From Fidelibacterota bacterium (GTDB taxonomy: Bacteria; Fidelibacterota; UBA8477; JABMPR01), in the NCBI GenBank assembly GCA_021736185.1, contig JAIPGJ010000007.1, positions 1 through 49,191 on the forward strand: a DNA stretch of 49,191 bases. The letters are read 5' to 3'. The notes beneath the pieces were generated by a model that had not been told where the DNA came from, ran no database searches, and worked only from the letters and a program-made list of their open reading frames with translations. Position 1 is the stretch's first letter; each line of letters starts with the position of its first letter. Below are positions 1 to 9,531 of this stretch, in pieces. The position numbers and the translations under genes were made by a program.

Positions 1-752
1 GTGCCAGTCTCCTCCGAAACGACAAGAATATGTGCATCGGTTTCCTCGGATAAACCCAATGCTGCGAGATGTCTTGTTCCCAGCTTCATTCTGGCTCCAG
101 AAGGCTCTTCGGAAAGAGGTAGAATGCACTTGGCTGCATCAATAACTTCGTGGCTGATAATGACTGCACCATCATGAAGAGGTGATGTGGGATTAAAAAT
201 CGACACCAGCAAATCAGCAGATACTCTGGCATTAATTGAAGCTGATTTTTCCTTGATATGCTTGAGCCCGACCTCGCCTTCCATGACGATTAACATACCC
301 CACTTGCGCTCCTGGCAAGTCAATATCGCGTCAGTAATTTGGTCAACCATGGCGAGATTTTTAACTCTGAAGAGATAGCGGATAAAAGGATTTTGCCCGA
401 GATAAATAAGAATTCGCCTGAGCTCCGGCTGGAACAAGATAACGACTGCAATGACCCAAACTGTCGACAGGTTGGACAAGAGCCACGACATTCCATGCAA
501 TTCCGCCCAACGAACGATCACCGAGAGCAATATCAGTATGAGGATACCCGATAATAACTGCGCTGCTCTGGTACCTTTGAAAATCTTGTACAAAGAATAC
601 AGGACGAAAGCCACAGATAGAATATCCACAACATCATAGACTCGCACTGAAAGGAAGGCAATTGAGAATAATTCATAACGCCAGAAGTAGATGGTGACTC
701 CAGCCACCAGGATTCCCAGGATGAGGGAAAGTATATTTTTTTTATCAGACAT
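1..752 (-). CDS. cdaA: Diadenylate cyclase CdaA (partial, 3' end outside window)
   Basis: This gene makes the second messenger c-di-AMP from two ATP at the inner membrane. I translated it by hand because it runs off the left edge; 250 residues are visible from an ATG at 752. The N-terminus has about three hydrophobic membrane segments (roughly residues 7-24, 40-55 and 66-82), as in CdaA rather than soluble DisA. The DisA_N domain follows, with the catalytic DGA motif at residues 194-196 (context LHDGAVI). The second signature, normally RHR, reads RHL at 227-229 (GTRHLAALGLSEE). The gene starts 8 nt after the folP stop, the common folP-cdaA order. The family call is firm; full activity is less certain because of the RHL change. 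Confidence 0.9.
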   Translation of the reverse strand, partial: MSDKKNILSLILGILVAGVTIYFWRYELFSIAFLSVRVYDVVDILSVAFVLYSLYKIFKGTRAAQLLSGILILILLSVIVRWAELHGMSWLLSNLSTVWVIAVVILFQPELRRILIYLGQNPFIRYLFRVKNLAMVDQITDAILTCQERKWGMLIVMEGEVGLKHIKEKSASINARVSADLLVSIFNPTSPLHDGAVIISHEVIDAAKCILPLSEEPSGARMKLGTRHLAALGLSEETDAHILVVSEETG

Positions 753-760
753 CGTTCAAT

Positions 761-1615
761 TTAATCCGAATGTTTTTGAATGGCAGTGAAGATATCAAGA
801 ACTTGTCGTGTTTCCGCAACATCGTGAACCCTGAATAATTTAACACCCTGACGGTATGCTGAGACCACGGCTGCCAGAGATCCACCCAGTCGTTTATCCG
901 ACGTAGAGTTATCGATCATACCGATAAAAGATTTGCGAGATGCTCCAAGGAGTAAGGGTCGGGCCAGGACCTGCAGTTTTTTCAGGTTCCCCAGCAAGGT
1001 AAGATTGTCCTCCAGCGTTTTGCCAAAGCCGATACCTGGATCCAGCACGATGCGCACCATGTCAATACCGGCGAGACTCGCCTGTTTCAATCGTTCTTTG
1101 AAAAATCGGGTGACATCTTCCAGCACATTGATATAACTGGGAGCATTTTGCATGGTTGCTGGATTTCCCTGCATGTGCATCAGGATATAACCCACTTGAC
1201 TCCCCTTTACCAAATCAAACATCTCTATACTATTCCGACCTGCTGATACATCGTTGATAATATGGGCTCCAGCTTCAATAGCAGCCTGGGCGACGCTGGC
1301 CTTCTGGGTGTCGATTGAAATGAGCGTATCAGTTTGGGAAGCAAGTTGTTCGATGATTGGGAGGATACGGGAGATCTCTTCATCAGCGCTTACCGCCTGT
1401 GAACCCGGTCGTGTTGATTCACCCCCTACATCAATGATTGCGGCCCCTTCGGCTATCATCTCCCGAGCCCTGGCAAGGGCTTTCAAAGGATCATAGAATT
1501 GGCCACCATCATGAAACGAATCAGGAGTTACATTTAGAATGCCCATGATAAGCGGCTTATCTAATTGTAACTCCTGACCCTTTATTAACCATTTCTGACC
1601 TAAGTCTTGTGACAT
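761..1615 (-). CDS. folP: Dihydropteroate synthase
   Basis: It condenses 6-hydroxymethyl-7,8-dihydropterin diphosphate with p-aminobenzoate in folate synthesis. The 284-residue product is a TIM-barrel DHPS with the pterin-site signatures GILNVTPDSFHDGG near the N-terminus and IDVGGESTRPG soon after. It also has IINDVSAG and the late GASRKSFIG phosphate-binding loop. Length is normal. I start it at the ATG at 1615, preceded by AAGGAAAGC, rather than at an upstream in-frame TTG at 1630. It lies between ftsH and cdaA with short gaps and is probably cotranscribed with tilS-hpt-ftsH. Confidence 0.95.
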   Translation of the reverse strand: MSQDLGQKWLIKGQELQLDKPLIMGILNVTPDSFHDGGQFYDPLKALARAREMIAEGAAIIDVGGESTRPGSQAVSADEEISRILPIIEQLASQTDTLISIDTQKASVAQAAIEAGAHIINDVSAGRNSIEMFDLVKGSQVGYILMHMQGNPATMQNAPSYINVLEDVTRFFKERLKQASLAGIDMVRIVLDPGIGFGKTLEDNLTLLGNLKKLQVLARPLLLGASRKSFIGMIDNSTSDKRLGGSLAAVVSAYRQGVKLFRVHDVAETRQVLDIFTAIQKHSD

Positions 1616-1647
1616 GCTTTCCTTGGTCAAAATGAAATTATAGCTAT

Positions 1648-4158
1648 TTACTCTTTGGGTTCTGGTGAAGTTGGTTCCGCCGAACTATCGCTAGCGGGTG
1701 CCTGCTTTGGTTTGGCAGGTCTTCTTCTCACAGGTGCCTTTTTCTTGACCGCGGCAGGTTTTTCAGGCTCAGACTCAACTTTTTCAGAAGCTTCAGGTGC
1801 ACCTGGCAAATTTGCGGGAACCACAGGTTTAACAGGTTCAGCTGCTTTGGCTTCATTAGGCTCCGCACCCTTGTTAGCAGGTTGCCCTGGATGGTCAGTA
1901 CGATGCCTGGGGTGTTGAGACCGATCTCTATTACGCCGAGGTTTCTCATCACTTGGAATAGCCATGGGATCTTCATATATAATGCCCAATATGGAATCCA
2001 GCTGTCGCCCATCAATGCTTTCTTTATCCAGCAATAATGTGCTGATTTTTTCCAATTTATCCTGGTTCTTGGTGATGATATCTTTAGCTTTTTTATAGGC
2101 ATTATCGATGAGTTTGCGAACTTCCGCATCGATCTTTTTGGCCATATCTTCGCTAAAGTCACGGTGCATTCCCAGATCACGACCGATAAATATTTCCTCT
2201 TTTTTCTGACCATAGTTCATGGGACCCATTTTGTCACTCATGCCCCATTCCGTCACCATTTTTCTTGCCAGTGAGGACGCACGTTCAATATCGTTTCCAG
2301 CACCCGTTGTCATTTGATTCAATACCACTTCTTCAGCAACACGGCCACCCATGAGAATCGCCAGCATACCTTCCAGGAAGTCTCTTGAATAGTTGTAGCG
2401 ATCATCCACAGGCAATTGAGCGGTGAGACCCAGCGCACGGCCACGTGGAATGATGGTTACTTTATGAACTGGATCCGTACCGGCTGTCATCCGGGCAACC
2501 AGGGCATGTCCTGCTTCATGGACAGCTGTTGTTTTCTTTTCCTTTTCATTAATAACCATACTACGTCGTTCAGTACCCATCATCACTTTATCTTTGGCTT
2601 GTTCGATGTCAACCATTTCAACACGCTGTTTCCTGTGTTTGGATGCCAGGAGAGCGGCTTCATTGATGAGATTCGCCAGATCAGCTCCAGACATACCCGG
2701 GGTACCCTTGGCGATGATATCCAGACGAACATTTTTGGCTAAGGGGATATTTTTAGAGTGGACCTTGAGGATGGCTTCACGCCCTCGAACATCAGGATTA
2801 TCAACAGTAATCTGTCTATCAAATCGTCCTGGTCTCAATAAAGCCGAATCCAGAACATCAGGTCTATTGGTCGCAGCCAGGAGAATGATATTGTCGCTGG
2901 TTTCAAATCCATCCATTTCAACCAAAAGCGCATTCAAGGTTTGTTCTCGTTCATCGTGACCACCACCTAAACCAGCACCTCGCTGGCGACCGACGGCGTC
3001 CAATTCATCGATAAAAATGATACATGGAGAATTCTTCTTGCTCTGTTCGAATAGATCTCGAACACGGCTGGCACCTACTCCCACAAACATTTCCACGAAA
3101 TCCGCACCGCTAAGACTATAGAATGGAACCCCTGCCTCGCCTGCTACTGCTCTCGCCAGTAATGTTTTGCCAGTTCCTGGAGGACCTACCAGCAGAGCGC
3201 CTTTGGGAATCCTACCTCCTAATTTCTGGAAACGCTCGGGATGTTTGAGATATTGGACAATTTCTCTAAGCTCATCCTTGGCTTCTTCACAACCGGCTAC
3301 ATCTCTGAAAGTGGTCTGGGGTTTCTCTTGATCAATGATTTTTGCCCGACTTTTTCCAAAAGAGAATATGCCTTCGGCTCCGCCAGCGCCTCCCTGCATT
3401 CTACGCATGAGGAAAAACCAGACGAAGATGATGAAGAACCAGGGTAAAATCTGGAACAGATAATCCACCCAGTCTCGAGTCTCATCCTCAAACTCATATA
3501 CAATGCCCATTTGATCCCACTCAGCGGTGACTTCACTATCAATGGTAGGAGGTAAAACCGCCCAGAATTTTGTGTAATCTTTACTAACACCATTTAAGAC
3601 AGTGGTTTCTGAAGACTTCAGCGTTCCGTGGAATTGATTTTTCTTTATGACAGCTGATTCAATCTTACCATCCTGCAGCAGGGTTCGATATTCAGTAAAA
3701 CCGACTTTCTGAACATGTTCTGTATCCGTTTTTAATACTTGAGCAAAGAAAAAGACGGACATGAGGATGACAACCCAAAGGAGTGTTGTCTTTAAACCCT
3801 TTTGCCAGTTTTCATTGCCCTCAGGTGGACGAGTAATTTTGATATTCGTAGATTTTTTTACTGGTTTTGATTCAGGGGTCCGGGAAGTTTTCTGGCCTGA
3901 ATCTCTATTGGGTCTGTTGTCCCTATTTGGCCGGTTATCTCTGTTCGGCCGCTTATCTCTGGTATCTCTTTTATCTTTGCTGTCTCGCTTGTCGCTAGAG
4001 TCTCGGTTATCCCGATTGTCACGATTGCCTGATTTATTATAGGGTTTTCTTGCCGGTCTACGACGTTGATTTGAAGATCTGTCATTCCGACGGGGAGAAT
4101 TATCCTGATTTGGAGGTGTATTCTCCTGATTTTTATTTGATTGATTATCTGCGTTCAT
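1648..4158 (-). CDS. ftsH: ATP-dependent zinc metalloprotease FtsH, with long charged N- and C-terminal extensions
   Basis: This is a membrane-anchored AAA+ protease that degrades misfolded membrane and regulatory proteins. The 836-residue product is about 150-200 longer than usual FtsH. Residues 1-120 are a hydrophilic extension rich in Arg, Asp and Asn with RD-type repeats at about 46-86. TM1 is at about 124-141, a periplasmic domain follows, and TM2 is at about 234-251. Walker A GPPGTGKT is at 325-332, Walker B at 380-385, the second region of homology near 427-445, and the zinc site HEAGH at 547-551. The last ~105 residues, after IYEDPMAIP, are rich in Pro, Ala, Lys and Glu. The start ATG has AAGGAT upstream. 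It follows hpt by 10 nt. Confidence 0.97.
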   Translation of the reverse strand: MNADNQSNKNQENTPPNQDNSPRRNDRSSNQRRRPARKPYNKSGNRDNRDNRDSSDKRDSKDKRDTRDKRPNRDNRPNRDNRPNRDSGQKTSRTPESKPVKKSTNIKITRPPEGNENWQKGLKTTLLWVVILMSVFFFAQVLKTDTEHVQKVGFTEYRTLLQDGKIESAVIKKNQFHGTLKSSETTVLNGVSKDYTKFWAVLPPTIDSEVTAEWDQMGIVYEFEDETRDWVDYLFQILPWFFIIFVWFFLMRRMQGGAGGAEGIFSFGKSRAKIIDQEKPQTTFRDVAGCEEAKDELREIVQYLKHPERFQKLGGRIPKGALLVGPPGTGKTLLARAVAGEAGVPFYSLSGADFVEMFVGVGASRVRDLFEQSKKNSPCIIFIDELDAVGRQRGAGLGGGHDEREQTLNALLVEMDGFETSDNIILLAATNRPDVLDSALLRPGRFDRQITVDNPDVRGREAILKVHSKNIPLAKNVRLDIIAKGTPGMSGADLANLINEAALLASKHRKQRVEMVDIEQAKDKVMMGTERRSMVINEKEKKTTAVHEAGHALVARMTAGTDPVHKVTIIPRGRALGLTAQLPVDDRYNYSRDFLEGMLAILMGGRVAEEVVLNQMTTGAGNDIERASSLARKMVTEWGMSDKMGPMNYGQKKEEIFIGRDLGMHRDFSEDMAKKIDAEVRKLIDNAYKKAKDIITKNQDKLEKISTLLLDKESIDGRQLDSILGIIYEDPMAIPSDEKPRRNRDRSQHPRHRTDHPGQPANKGAEPNEAKAAEPVKPVVPANLPGAPEASEKVESEPEKPAAVKKKAPVRRRPAKPKQAPASDSSAEPTSPEPKE

Positions 4159-4168
4159 TGATATCCTT

Positions 4169-4738
4169 TTACAAATTCATATTTACAGGAAAAGCCCAGA
4201 TTGAGGGTAGATTCCTGAATTTTTGGTCTAGATCCAATCCATATCCCACGAGAAAGCGGTCTGCAACTTCAAAACCAACATACTCTGCCTCAAAATCCAA
4301 CTTGAGACATTCTCGTTTAAAGAGCAAAGTGGTGAAAGCGACGGAGCTGGGCTGATTTTCCAAGATTCTATGTTTCAAAAATCGGGCGGTCAAGCCACTA
4401 TCGATAATATCCTCCACGATAATAACATCACGATCAGTGATGATACAACTAATGTCTTTTAGAAGTCGCACAGTGCCAGAAGATTGTGTGCCAGAGTGAT
4501 ATGAGGAGACTTTTATAAAATCAATCTCACAATCTATTTCCAGTCTTTTGGCCAGATCGGCCAGAAAGAATACCGAGCCATTCAAGACACCAATGAGAAT
4601 TGGGACTTTGCCAGCATACTCTGTGGAGATCTGTTTAGCCAACTCATCCACTCTCTTTTCAATGACATCTTGCGAATAGATCTCTTCCAAAATCTGTCCA
4701 GTGTATTTGCCCATATTTTCCACTACTCGCGTCTTCAT
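4169..4738 (-). CDS. hpt: Hypoxanthine phosphoribosyltransferase
   Basis: It salvages hypoxanthine or guanine with PRPP to give IMP or GMP in the cytoplasm. The 189-residue protein has the type I PRTase PRPP-binding loop [13 protein letters not shown] in mid-sequence, a conserved [13 protein letters not shown] flexible-loop region and a C-terminal VGYGLD stretch. The start ATG overlaps the tilS stop as ATGA (4 nt), so translation is likely coupled. tilS-hpt-ftsH is a widespread bacterial order, which supports the assignment. Confidence 0.95.
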   Translation of the reverse strand: MKTRVVENMGKYTGQILEEIYSQDVIEKRVDELAKQISTEYAGKVPILIGVLNGSVFFLADLAKRLEIDCEIDFIKVSSYHSGTQSSGTVRLLKDISCIITDRDVIIVEDIIDSGLTARFLKHRILENQPSSVAFTTLLFKRECLKLDFEAEYVGFEVADRFLVGYGLDLDQKFRNLPSIWAFPVNMNL

Positions 4739-6117
4739 TCAAATGTTCCCTCTTGAAATTGAACTCTCATACAGTGCCTTAACTCTTTTTCCTGCGGTAT
4801 CTTCTCTGAGACCAGCGCCGGGAAGGCAGTTCGTATCCCTGGGACCCATTGAATCTCACCCTCATGCTCAAGCACCGGATAATATTCTTTTAGATAGGTC
4901 GCCACGCGAGCAGACTGAAGAACCTGATTGATGGCAATCGATCTGCCAGTGGCATCAATCACCAAACTATCCCCGGGTTCCACAACCCTTAGCCTGTATG
5001 CTTCCAGAGGATATACATTCCAGAAATACGAAGGATCTTGAATATGATCTTCAAGATTGGAGCTGCTATACTCGATACTAAAAAATGGAAATTTACCTAC
5101 ATCACTTACCGACAATTGGGTTCTGGACCAGCAATAATCTGATTTTTTATATAAAGATATCCCTGCTCGATGACGACATGCAGTCACCGCAGCTGGAAGG
5201 TGAATTTCCTTTCCGATAGCTTCATCTCCGAGCAACGATTTCAAGGCTTTGAAATGGCTGGAGGAGATCCCCTGGGGCCTGGAAGAGATTAGTTGAAAAG
5301 CTCTGTCAAAAATCGCCTTTTGGATCGGCGAAAAATAGCCGGGGACCTCACCCATTCCTAATGCTATTTTCGAAGCGGAATACGTGTTAAACTCTTTTAT
5401 ATCAATATCTTCTATACTTGTTTTAATCATGTCACTTAAAGCCTGGGCAGCTTGATTTATGCTCTGAATACATGCTTTCAGCTCGTGATCATTATTTTGG
5501 GTCAACCCAGGAATAAAATTTGCCCTGATGTTATTTCTTAAAAAAGATGTATCACTATTTGATTTATCAATTCGAAACTGAAGCTTATGATTTTCAGCAT
5601 ATTCCATGATTTCTAGGCGGGAATATTTCAAGATGGGTCGAATGAAACTATTCGTATACTCACTAATTCCCATTAATCCTGAGATACCACTCCCCTGGTA
5701 CAGGTTCATGAATATGGTCTCAATCTGATCATCCTCATTTTGACCTGTCGCTACAAAGTGGAGACCCAACTGATCTTTGAGAGCGAGGAACTGAGAACGA
5801 CGTCTGATGCTGCCTGCTTCTTCGATACTCAGGCCGTTCTGAGAGGCATAATCCCCGATATCCTCAGAAATCACATGCACGGGATAGCCCAGTCTCAAAG
5901 CCATGTCTTCGACAAATGCTCTGTCAGCGTCACTATCGATCCCTCTCAGTCGATGATCAAAATGGACCATACTGATCTGGATTTGAGGAAGACTTTTAAG
6001 TAAGTGGAGCAGCACGGTTGAATCAACACCACCAGAACAGGCCACCAGTACTTTCAAGCCAGGTCGATACCAGGTTGAAGATTGGCAATATTGGCGGAAA
6101 TTCGTGTCGTTTAGCAT
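4735..6117 (-). CDS. tilS: tRNA(Ile)-lysidine synthetase
   Basis: It attaches lysine to C34 of the CAU-anticodon tRNA-Ile using ATP, so the tRNA reads AUA. The 460-residue product has the PP-loop ATP pyrophosphatase motif SGGVDS at 28-33, an HFDHRLRG segment and ATGQNEDDQIETIFMNLYQGSG, all typical of TilS. The C-terminal half carries the less conserved tRNA-binding region. It is the first gene of the tilS-hpt-ftsH-folP-cdaA run and begins 11 nt after the A-tract of the terminator that closes the preceding gap gene, so it should have its own promoter nearby; I could not pick one confidently. Confidence 0.95.
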   Translation of the reverse strand: MLNDTNFRQYCQSSTWYRPGLKVLVACSGGVDSTVLLHLLKSLPQIQISMVHFDHRLRGIDSDADRAFVEDMALRLGYPVHVISEDIGDYASQNGLSIEEAGSIRRRSQFLALKDQLGLHFVATGQNEDDQIETIFMNLYQGSGISGLMGISEYTNSFIRPILKYSRLEIMEYAENHKLQFRIDKSNSDTSFLRNNIRANFIPGLTQNNDHELKACIQSINQAAQALSDMIKTSIEDIDIKEFNTYSASKIALGMGEVPGYFSPIQKAIFDRAFQLISSRPQGISSSHFKALKSLLGDEAIGKEIHLPAAVTACRHRAGISLYKKSDYCWSRTQLSVSDVGKFPFFSIEYSSSNLEDHIQDPSYFWNVYPLEAYRLRVVEPGDSLVIDATGRSIAINQVLQSARVATYLKEYYPVLEHEGEIQWVPGIRTAFPALVSEKIPQEKELRHCMRVQFQEGTFE

Positions 6118-6155
6118 ATTAAAAAAAGCGACTCTGGTTAGATAAACAGAGCCGC
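6118..6155 (-). terminator. Rho-independent terminator after the archaeal-type gap gene
   Basis: On the minus strand, a 9-bp stem (GCGGCTCTG with CAGAGTCGC, one G-U pair) with an 11-nt loop occupies 6128-6155 and is followed at once by seven Ts (complement of 6121-6127). It lies about 30 nt past the stop of the gap gene and just before tilS. It separates the long ccm-gap run from the tilS operon. Confidence 0.85.
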
Positions 6156-6184
6156 CGAGTTTTTGTTAGTGATCCATGCAACAA

Positions 6185-7258
6185 TTAGACTTCATCAAAA
6201 AACCAATCTGATAGAGATTGAATTTTCTGCTCATAAGAATTGGGATACATAAACCACGTCGCCGCTGAAATGGAGCTCAGAAGTGAATTCCCGTCCTGAG
6301 GCGTAAAACAGAATCCAACCAATTCTTTACCGCCATCAATCAGCTGGAGGCTGGGGACCGACACGACCATTTGATTCAATATGCGACCATAATGACCATG
6401 ATCTCTTCCAAAAGAGAATACCTGCGAGGATAGCTTTTTCTCAGTCACCGCCACCAGAGGATTTTTATCAAAGATATCCAGGACCTGGGTCATGGTCATG
6501 GCTTCTTTCATCTTTAAGTTGAAATGAACGATATGCATGTATTGTGTGTTCAATTTCATGGCGGAGGAGAAAATATTCAGATCATAGCCTAAAGTTTTAA
6601 AAAGATTCGCAGCATCTTTTGCATGATGTGTGCCATAGCGTTCTGAGGTGTGACTGCCCACTTCAGGAGCCGGGATGAAATCATTGGCCTGGCTTAAATC
6701 ATTGGCTCGACGAATCATCACAAAACGTCCATCCAACAGATTGCTGGGATCCCCGTTATGCATCCCGATGGTTTTCACCAGCGAAGAAAGATTATGAGTA
6801 TTACAGGAAACAACCTGCAGAAACCGGTCCTCCCCTTGAATAAGGGCTTCATCATTGATGCCCCGTGCATAAGGTTTACCAAAGCCAGTTTCACTGCCCT
6901 GTGCGATAAATCCAGAGGTGTTGTGATCATAATTGTGGTAGTATTTAACCTTGTTTTTGTGACCAACGCCTTTGGGAGTACAATCAATGACGACGGAGGC
7001 TCGATCAATTGCCTCTACCGTAGAGAAGGCCGGCGAAAGCCCAATATCCTGGAAACCTTCAAATGCTTCCTGGTCTGTGACCAGTCGTGCTCCACGTTTC
7101 ATCAGGCGTATAACCTTGGCATGTTCGCTTTTCAGAGGTGTACGCTTGTGAAAGGTAATTTCATCAATACCTAGACTGGACTTATAATCAGATAATAAGC
7201 CAATAAGTGGCTCACCGATTGTCCCGGTACCTACAACGTGTACAATTTTCTTAGGCAT
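6185..7258 (-). CDS. gap: Archaeal-type (class II) glyceraldehyde-3-phosphate dehydrogenase
   Basis: It oxidises glyceraldehyde-3-phosphate to 1,3-bisphosphoglycerate with NAD(P). The 357-residue sequence does not resemble the usual bacterial GapA but matches the archaeal class: a Rossmann loop GTGTIGEP at 10-17, VVIDCTPKGVGHKNK at about 89-103, FIAQGSETGFG, and the catalytic cysteine Cys152 in VVSCNTHNL. A later MHIVHFNLKMKEAMT segment fits the archaeal MHMHNVMVE region. The ATG has GATAGGG upstream. It sits 12 nt after ccmD and ends just before a strong terminator, so it may ride on the ccm transcript. Cofactor preference cannot be read from sequence alone. Confidence 0.88.
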   Translation of the reverse strand: MPKKIVHVVGTGTIGEPLIGLLSDYKSSLGIDEITFHKRTPLKSEHAKVIRLMKRGARLVTDQEAFEGFQDIGLSPAFSTVEAIDRASVVIDCTPKGVGHKNKVKYYHNYDHNTSGFIAQGSETGFGKPYARGINDEALIQGEDRFLQVVSCNTHNLSSLVKTIGMHNGDPSNLLDGRFVMIRRANDLSQANDFIPAPEVGSHTSERYGTHHAKDAANLFKTLGYDLNIFSSAMKLNTQYMHIVHFNLKMKEAMTMTQVLDIFDKNPLVAVTEKKLSSQVFSFGRDHGHYGRILNQMVVSVPSLQLIDGGKELVGFCFTPQDGNSLLSSISAATWFMYPNSYEQKIQSLSDWFFDEV

Positions 7259-7270
7259 CCCTATCTTCCC

Positions 7271-7414
7271 CTATTTTTTTTGGTCGATAAGCTCTTTAAG
7301 GAGGGTCATTTCCTGACTCAGATGATCCACTTTTTTGTTCATATACCAGATGAATCCGAATATTCCCAACCAGATAAATCCATAGGCCAGAAATAAATAT
7401 ACAAAGGCATCCAT
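7271..7414 (-). CDS. ccmD: CcmD-like heme exporter small membrane protein
   Basis: This is a 47-residue protein found by hand translation. It has one membrane segment (about residues 4-24, aromatic-rich: VYLFLAYGFIWLGIFGFIWY) followed by a charged cytoplasmic tail with a short coiled-coil-like KKVDHLSQEMTLLKELIDQKK. That matches CcmD, which helps release holo-CcmE from the CcmABC complex. Its ATG abuts the TAA of ccmC with no gap, the usual ccmC-ccmD order. The sequence is short and poorly conserved, so the call rests mainly on topology and position. Confidence 0.82.
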   Translation of the reverse strand: MDAFVYLFLAYGFIWLGIFGFIWYMNKKVDHLSQEMTLLKELIDQKK

Positions 7415-8107
7415 TTATAGAATCTCCATTTCTTTGAACTGCTTATTGAGGGAATCCTCAAGTGTCAGTAATTGATAGCGCTTGCGGATCAAATACACAT
7501 ACAGCAGGGTAAATGTGGCCAGTGAAAACATAAAGGTAAAAAACATGGGAGCAGCTAGACTCCCTTCACTGCTGGCCATGACTGCTTTGGGATGTTGTGT
7601 CTCCCACCAGCGAATCGAATAATAAACAATGGGTACGTCAATAAACCCAATGATCCCTACAACGGCCGAGAGATTAGCTCGCTTGCTCCCATCAGGCAGA
7701 TAGCGGCGCAGCATCAGGAAGGCCACGTAAATGAGCCACAAAATCAAGGATGAGGTGAGACGAACATCCCAGGTCCACCAGATGCCCCAGACAGGCTTGG
7801 CCCAGATGGGGCCAGTGATGAGAACCAGAGTGATGAATAATACCCCGATTTCAGCTGAAGCGACGGTAATGAGCTCATATTTGCGATCCCGGGTTGCCAG
7901 GTAAGCAATACTTCCAATAAATACCACGAAGAAGGCTAGAAAGCCTAGCCAGGCGCTGGGTACGTGAAAATAGAATATCCTCTGGGCTATTTGCTCTGCA
8001 GGATTGGAAGCTTTGATTGGGGGAACCCATTGAAAAATCAAATAGACACTTGCCAAAAATGCCAAGAGTAGAACGATGAGTATTATTTTATCAATTTTAG
8101 ATCTCAT
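7415..8107 (-). CDS. ccmC: Heme exporter / heme-handling protein CcmC
   Basis: It presents heme to CcmE on the periplasmic side of the membrane. The 230-residue protein has about six membrane segments and the tryptophan-rich WWD motif WGIWWTWDVRLTSSL in the middle, with histidines in the flanking loops (FYFHVPSAW before, and a WWETQHP stretch after) that fit the two axial heme ligands. Length agrees with CcmC. It lies 38 nt after ccmB and abuts ccmD. Confidence 0.93.
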   Translation of the reverse strand: MRSKIDKIILIVLLLAFLASVYLIFQWVPPIKASNPAEQIAQRIFYFHVPSAWLGFLAFFVVFIGSIAYLATRDRKYELITVASAEIGVLFITLVLITGPIWAKPVWGIWWTWDVRLTSSLILWLIYVAFLMLRRYLPDGSKRANLSAVVGIIGFIDVPIVYYSIRWWETQHPKAVMASSEGSLAAPMFFTFMFSLATFTLLYVYLIRKRYQLLTLEDSLNKQFKEMEIL

Positions 8108-8145
8108 GAATGGCCTTCTTTTTGTTTATGACACTTACCCTCACC

Positions 8146-8817
8146 CTAATCTTCCAGAACGAAATCGAAGAGCATGTAGGAGAGGGTAAAAAAGATAACA
8201 TCAAAAGCACCCACCCGTAAAAGAAGGGGGTAAAAAGCTTCGGTTACTTGATTACTTAGAATCATCCCCGTCAAGGTAACTGACCAGATGATGATGGGTG
8301 ATACCAGCGGCCATAATAAAAGAGACAGGAGAATTTGTTGATTTCTCGTATGCACCGCCACCGCCGAAAGGATGGTTCCCAGACTGGTGAATCCAATCGT
8401 CCCGGCCAGCAGTACCGGGACAAGCTTGAACATTCCCAAGGATAACTGTAAGTCGTAAAAGATGATAAATATGGGAAAGATGAGTGCTTCAAACATGAGC
8501 ATGATAATGGTAACACTTAAAAATTTACCGACGTAGATCTGTCCACCATCCACGGGCATGAGGGCCATGGCGCGTAGATTGCCGTTTTCCTTTTCCAGTG
8601 AAAATGATTGATTGAGACCAAACATCCCGGAGAATACGAAGGCTACCCACAACAATCCCGGTGCAATTTCAAGCATGACCAATCGGGATACTTCAAAAGT
8701 AAAATTAAAAATGACAAAGATGAGTAAAGAGAAAATCCACATGGCGAGAATACTCTCTTTGGATCTGAACTCCATGCGCAGATCTTTTTTCAAGATCGCT
8801 ATGGCCGTTTGCATCAT
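8146..8817 (-). CDS. ccmB: Heme ABC exporter permease CcmB
   Basis: It is the membrane subunit partnering CcmA in the ABC complex that drives release of heme-loaded CcmE. The 223-residue product has about six hydrophobic segments and the family features: an N-terminal AILKKDLRMEFRSKE stretch and FGLNQSFSLEKENGNLRAMALMP in the first third. Its ATG overlaps the ccmA stop by 4 nt (ATGA), so the two are translationally coupled. A second in-frame ATG directly follows the first. Confidence 0.93.
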   Translation of the reverse strand: MMQTAIAILKKDLRMEFRSKESILAMWIFSLLIFVIFNFTFEVSRLVMLEIAPGLLWVAFVFSGMFGLNQSFSLEKENGNLRAMALMPVDGGQIYVGKFLSVTIIMLMFEALIFPIFIIFYDLQLSLGMFKLVPVLLAGTIGFTSLGTILSAVAVHTRNQQILLSLLLWPLVSPIIIWSVTLTGMILSNQVTEAFYPLLLRVGAFDVIFFTLSYMLFDFVLED

Positions 8818-9530
8818 GAGTCGTTCTCCCCTGCTTCAGCACTGAAGAACGCTGCCCTGATTTCGTCTGGACTGGAGTTTTTCATCCATCCATCCCTAAC
8901 AATTTTATGCTTCGAAATCACCAGATATCGATCAGATAGTATGGCAGCTGTGTGGAGGTCATGCGTGGTCAGCAGAATCGTACGGCCCATTTCCTTCTGC
9001 TTTTTCAATAAGGTAATGAGCATTCCAATAGCATGTTGATCCAGACCGGTAAAAGGTTCATCCAGGAGCAACAACTTAGGCTCATGCAACAGAGCCCGGG
9101 CGATGGTTAATCGCTGAGTCATGCCCCGGCTATAGGTGGCAACCAAATCAAAACGACGATGTTTGAGCTCTACATCCTGAAGTACCGTATCAATGCGATT
9201 TTTTGCATCAGGGACATTGTAGATGCGACTGTAATACTCGAGATTTTCAAGAGCTGTCAAGTTCCCATAGAGGAACATTTCATGTGAAATCACAGCCAGC
9301 TGGGCCTTATTTACACGATCATTTGGATCGGTACCAAAGAGCTTAACGGAACCATCACTGGGTCTTGAAATGCCGCTAATAACATTTAAAAGGGTCGTTT
9401 TACCGGCCCCATTTCGACCGAGAACACTGACAAACTCACCTGATTGAACGGCAAATGTTACACTGCGGAGAGCAATAATGCGCCCAAAATCTTTGGATAC
9501 GCCTGAAACTTCTAATGCAGGTACATCCAA
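8814..9530 (-). CDS. ccmA: Heme ABC exporter ATP-binding protein CcmA
   Basis: This 238-residue ABC ATPase powers the CcmAB step of cytochrome c maturation. It has Walker A GRNGAGKTT, a signature region YSRGMTQRLTIARALLHEP, Walker B LLLLDEPFTGLD and the H-loop TTHDLHTA. I start it at the TTG at 9530, one base after the stop of the upstream gene; the product then begins just before PALEVSGVSKDFG, where CcmA homologues begin. A longer in-frame version to 9602 would add about 24 residues encoded inside the neighbour and looks wrong. It overlaps ccmB by 4 nt. Confidence 0.88.
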   Translation of the reverse strand: MDVPALEVSGVSKDFGRIIALRSVTFAVQSGEFVSVLGRNGAGKTTLLNVISGISRPSDGSVKLFGTDPNDRVNKAQLAVISHEMFLYGNLTALENLEYYSRIYNVPDAKNRIDTVLQDVELKHRRFDLVATYSRGMTQRLTIARALLHEPKLLLLDEPFTGLDQHAIGMLITLLKKQKEMGRTILLTTHDLHTAAILSDRYLVISKHKIVRDGWMKNSSPDEIRAAFFSAEAGENDS

Positions 9531-9531
9531 A

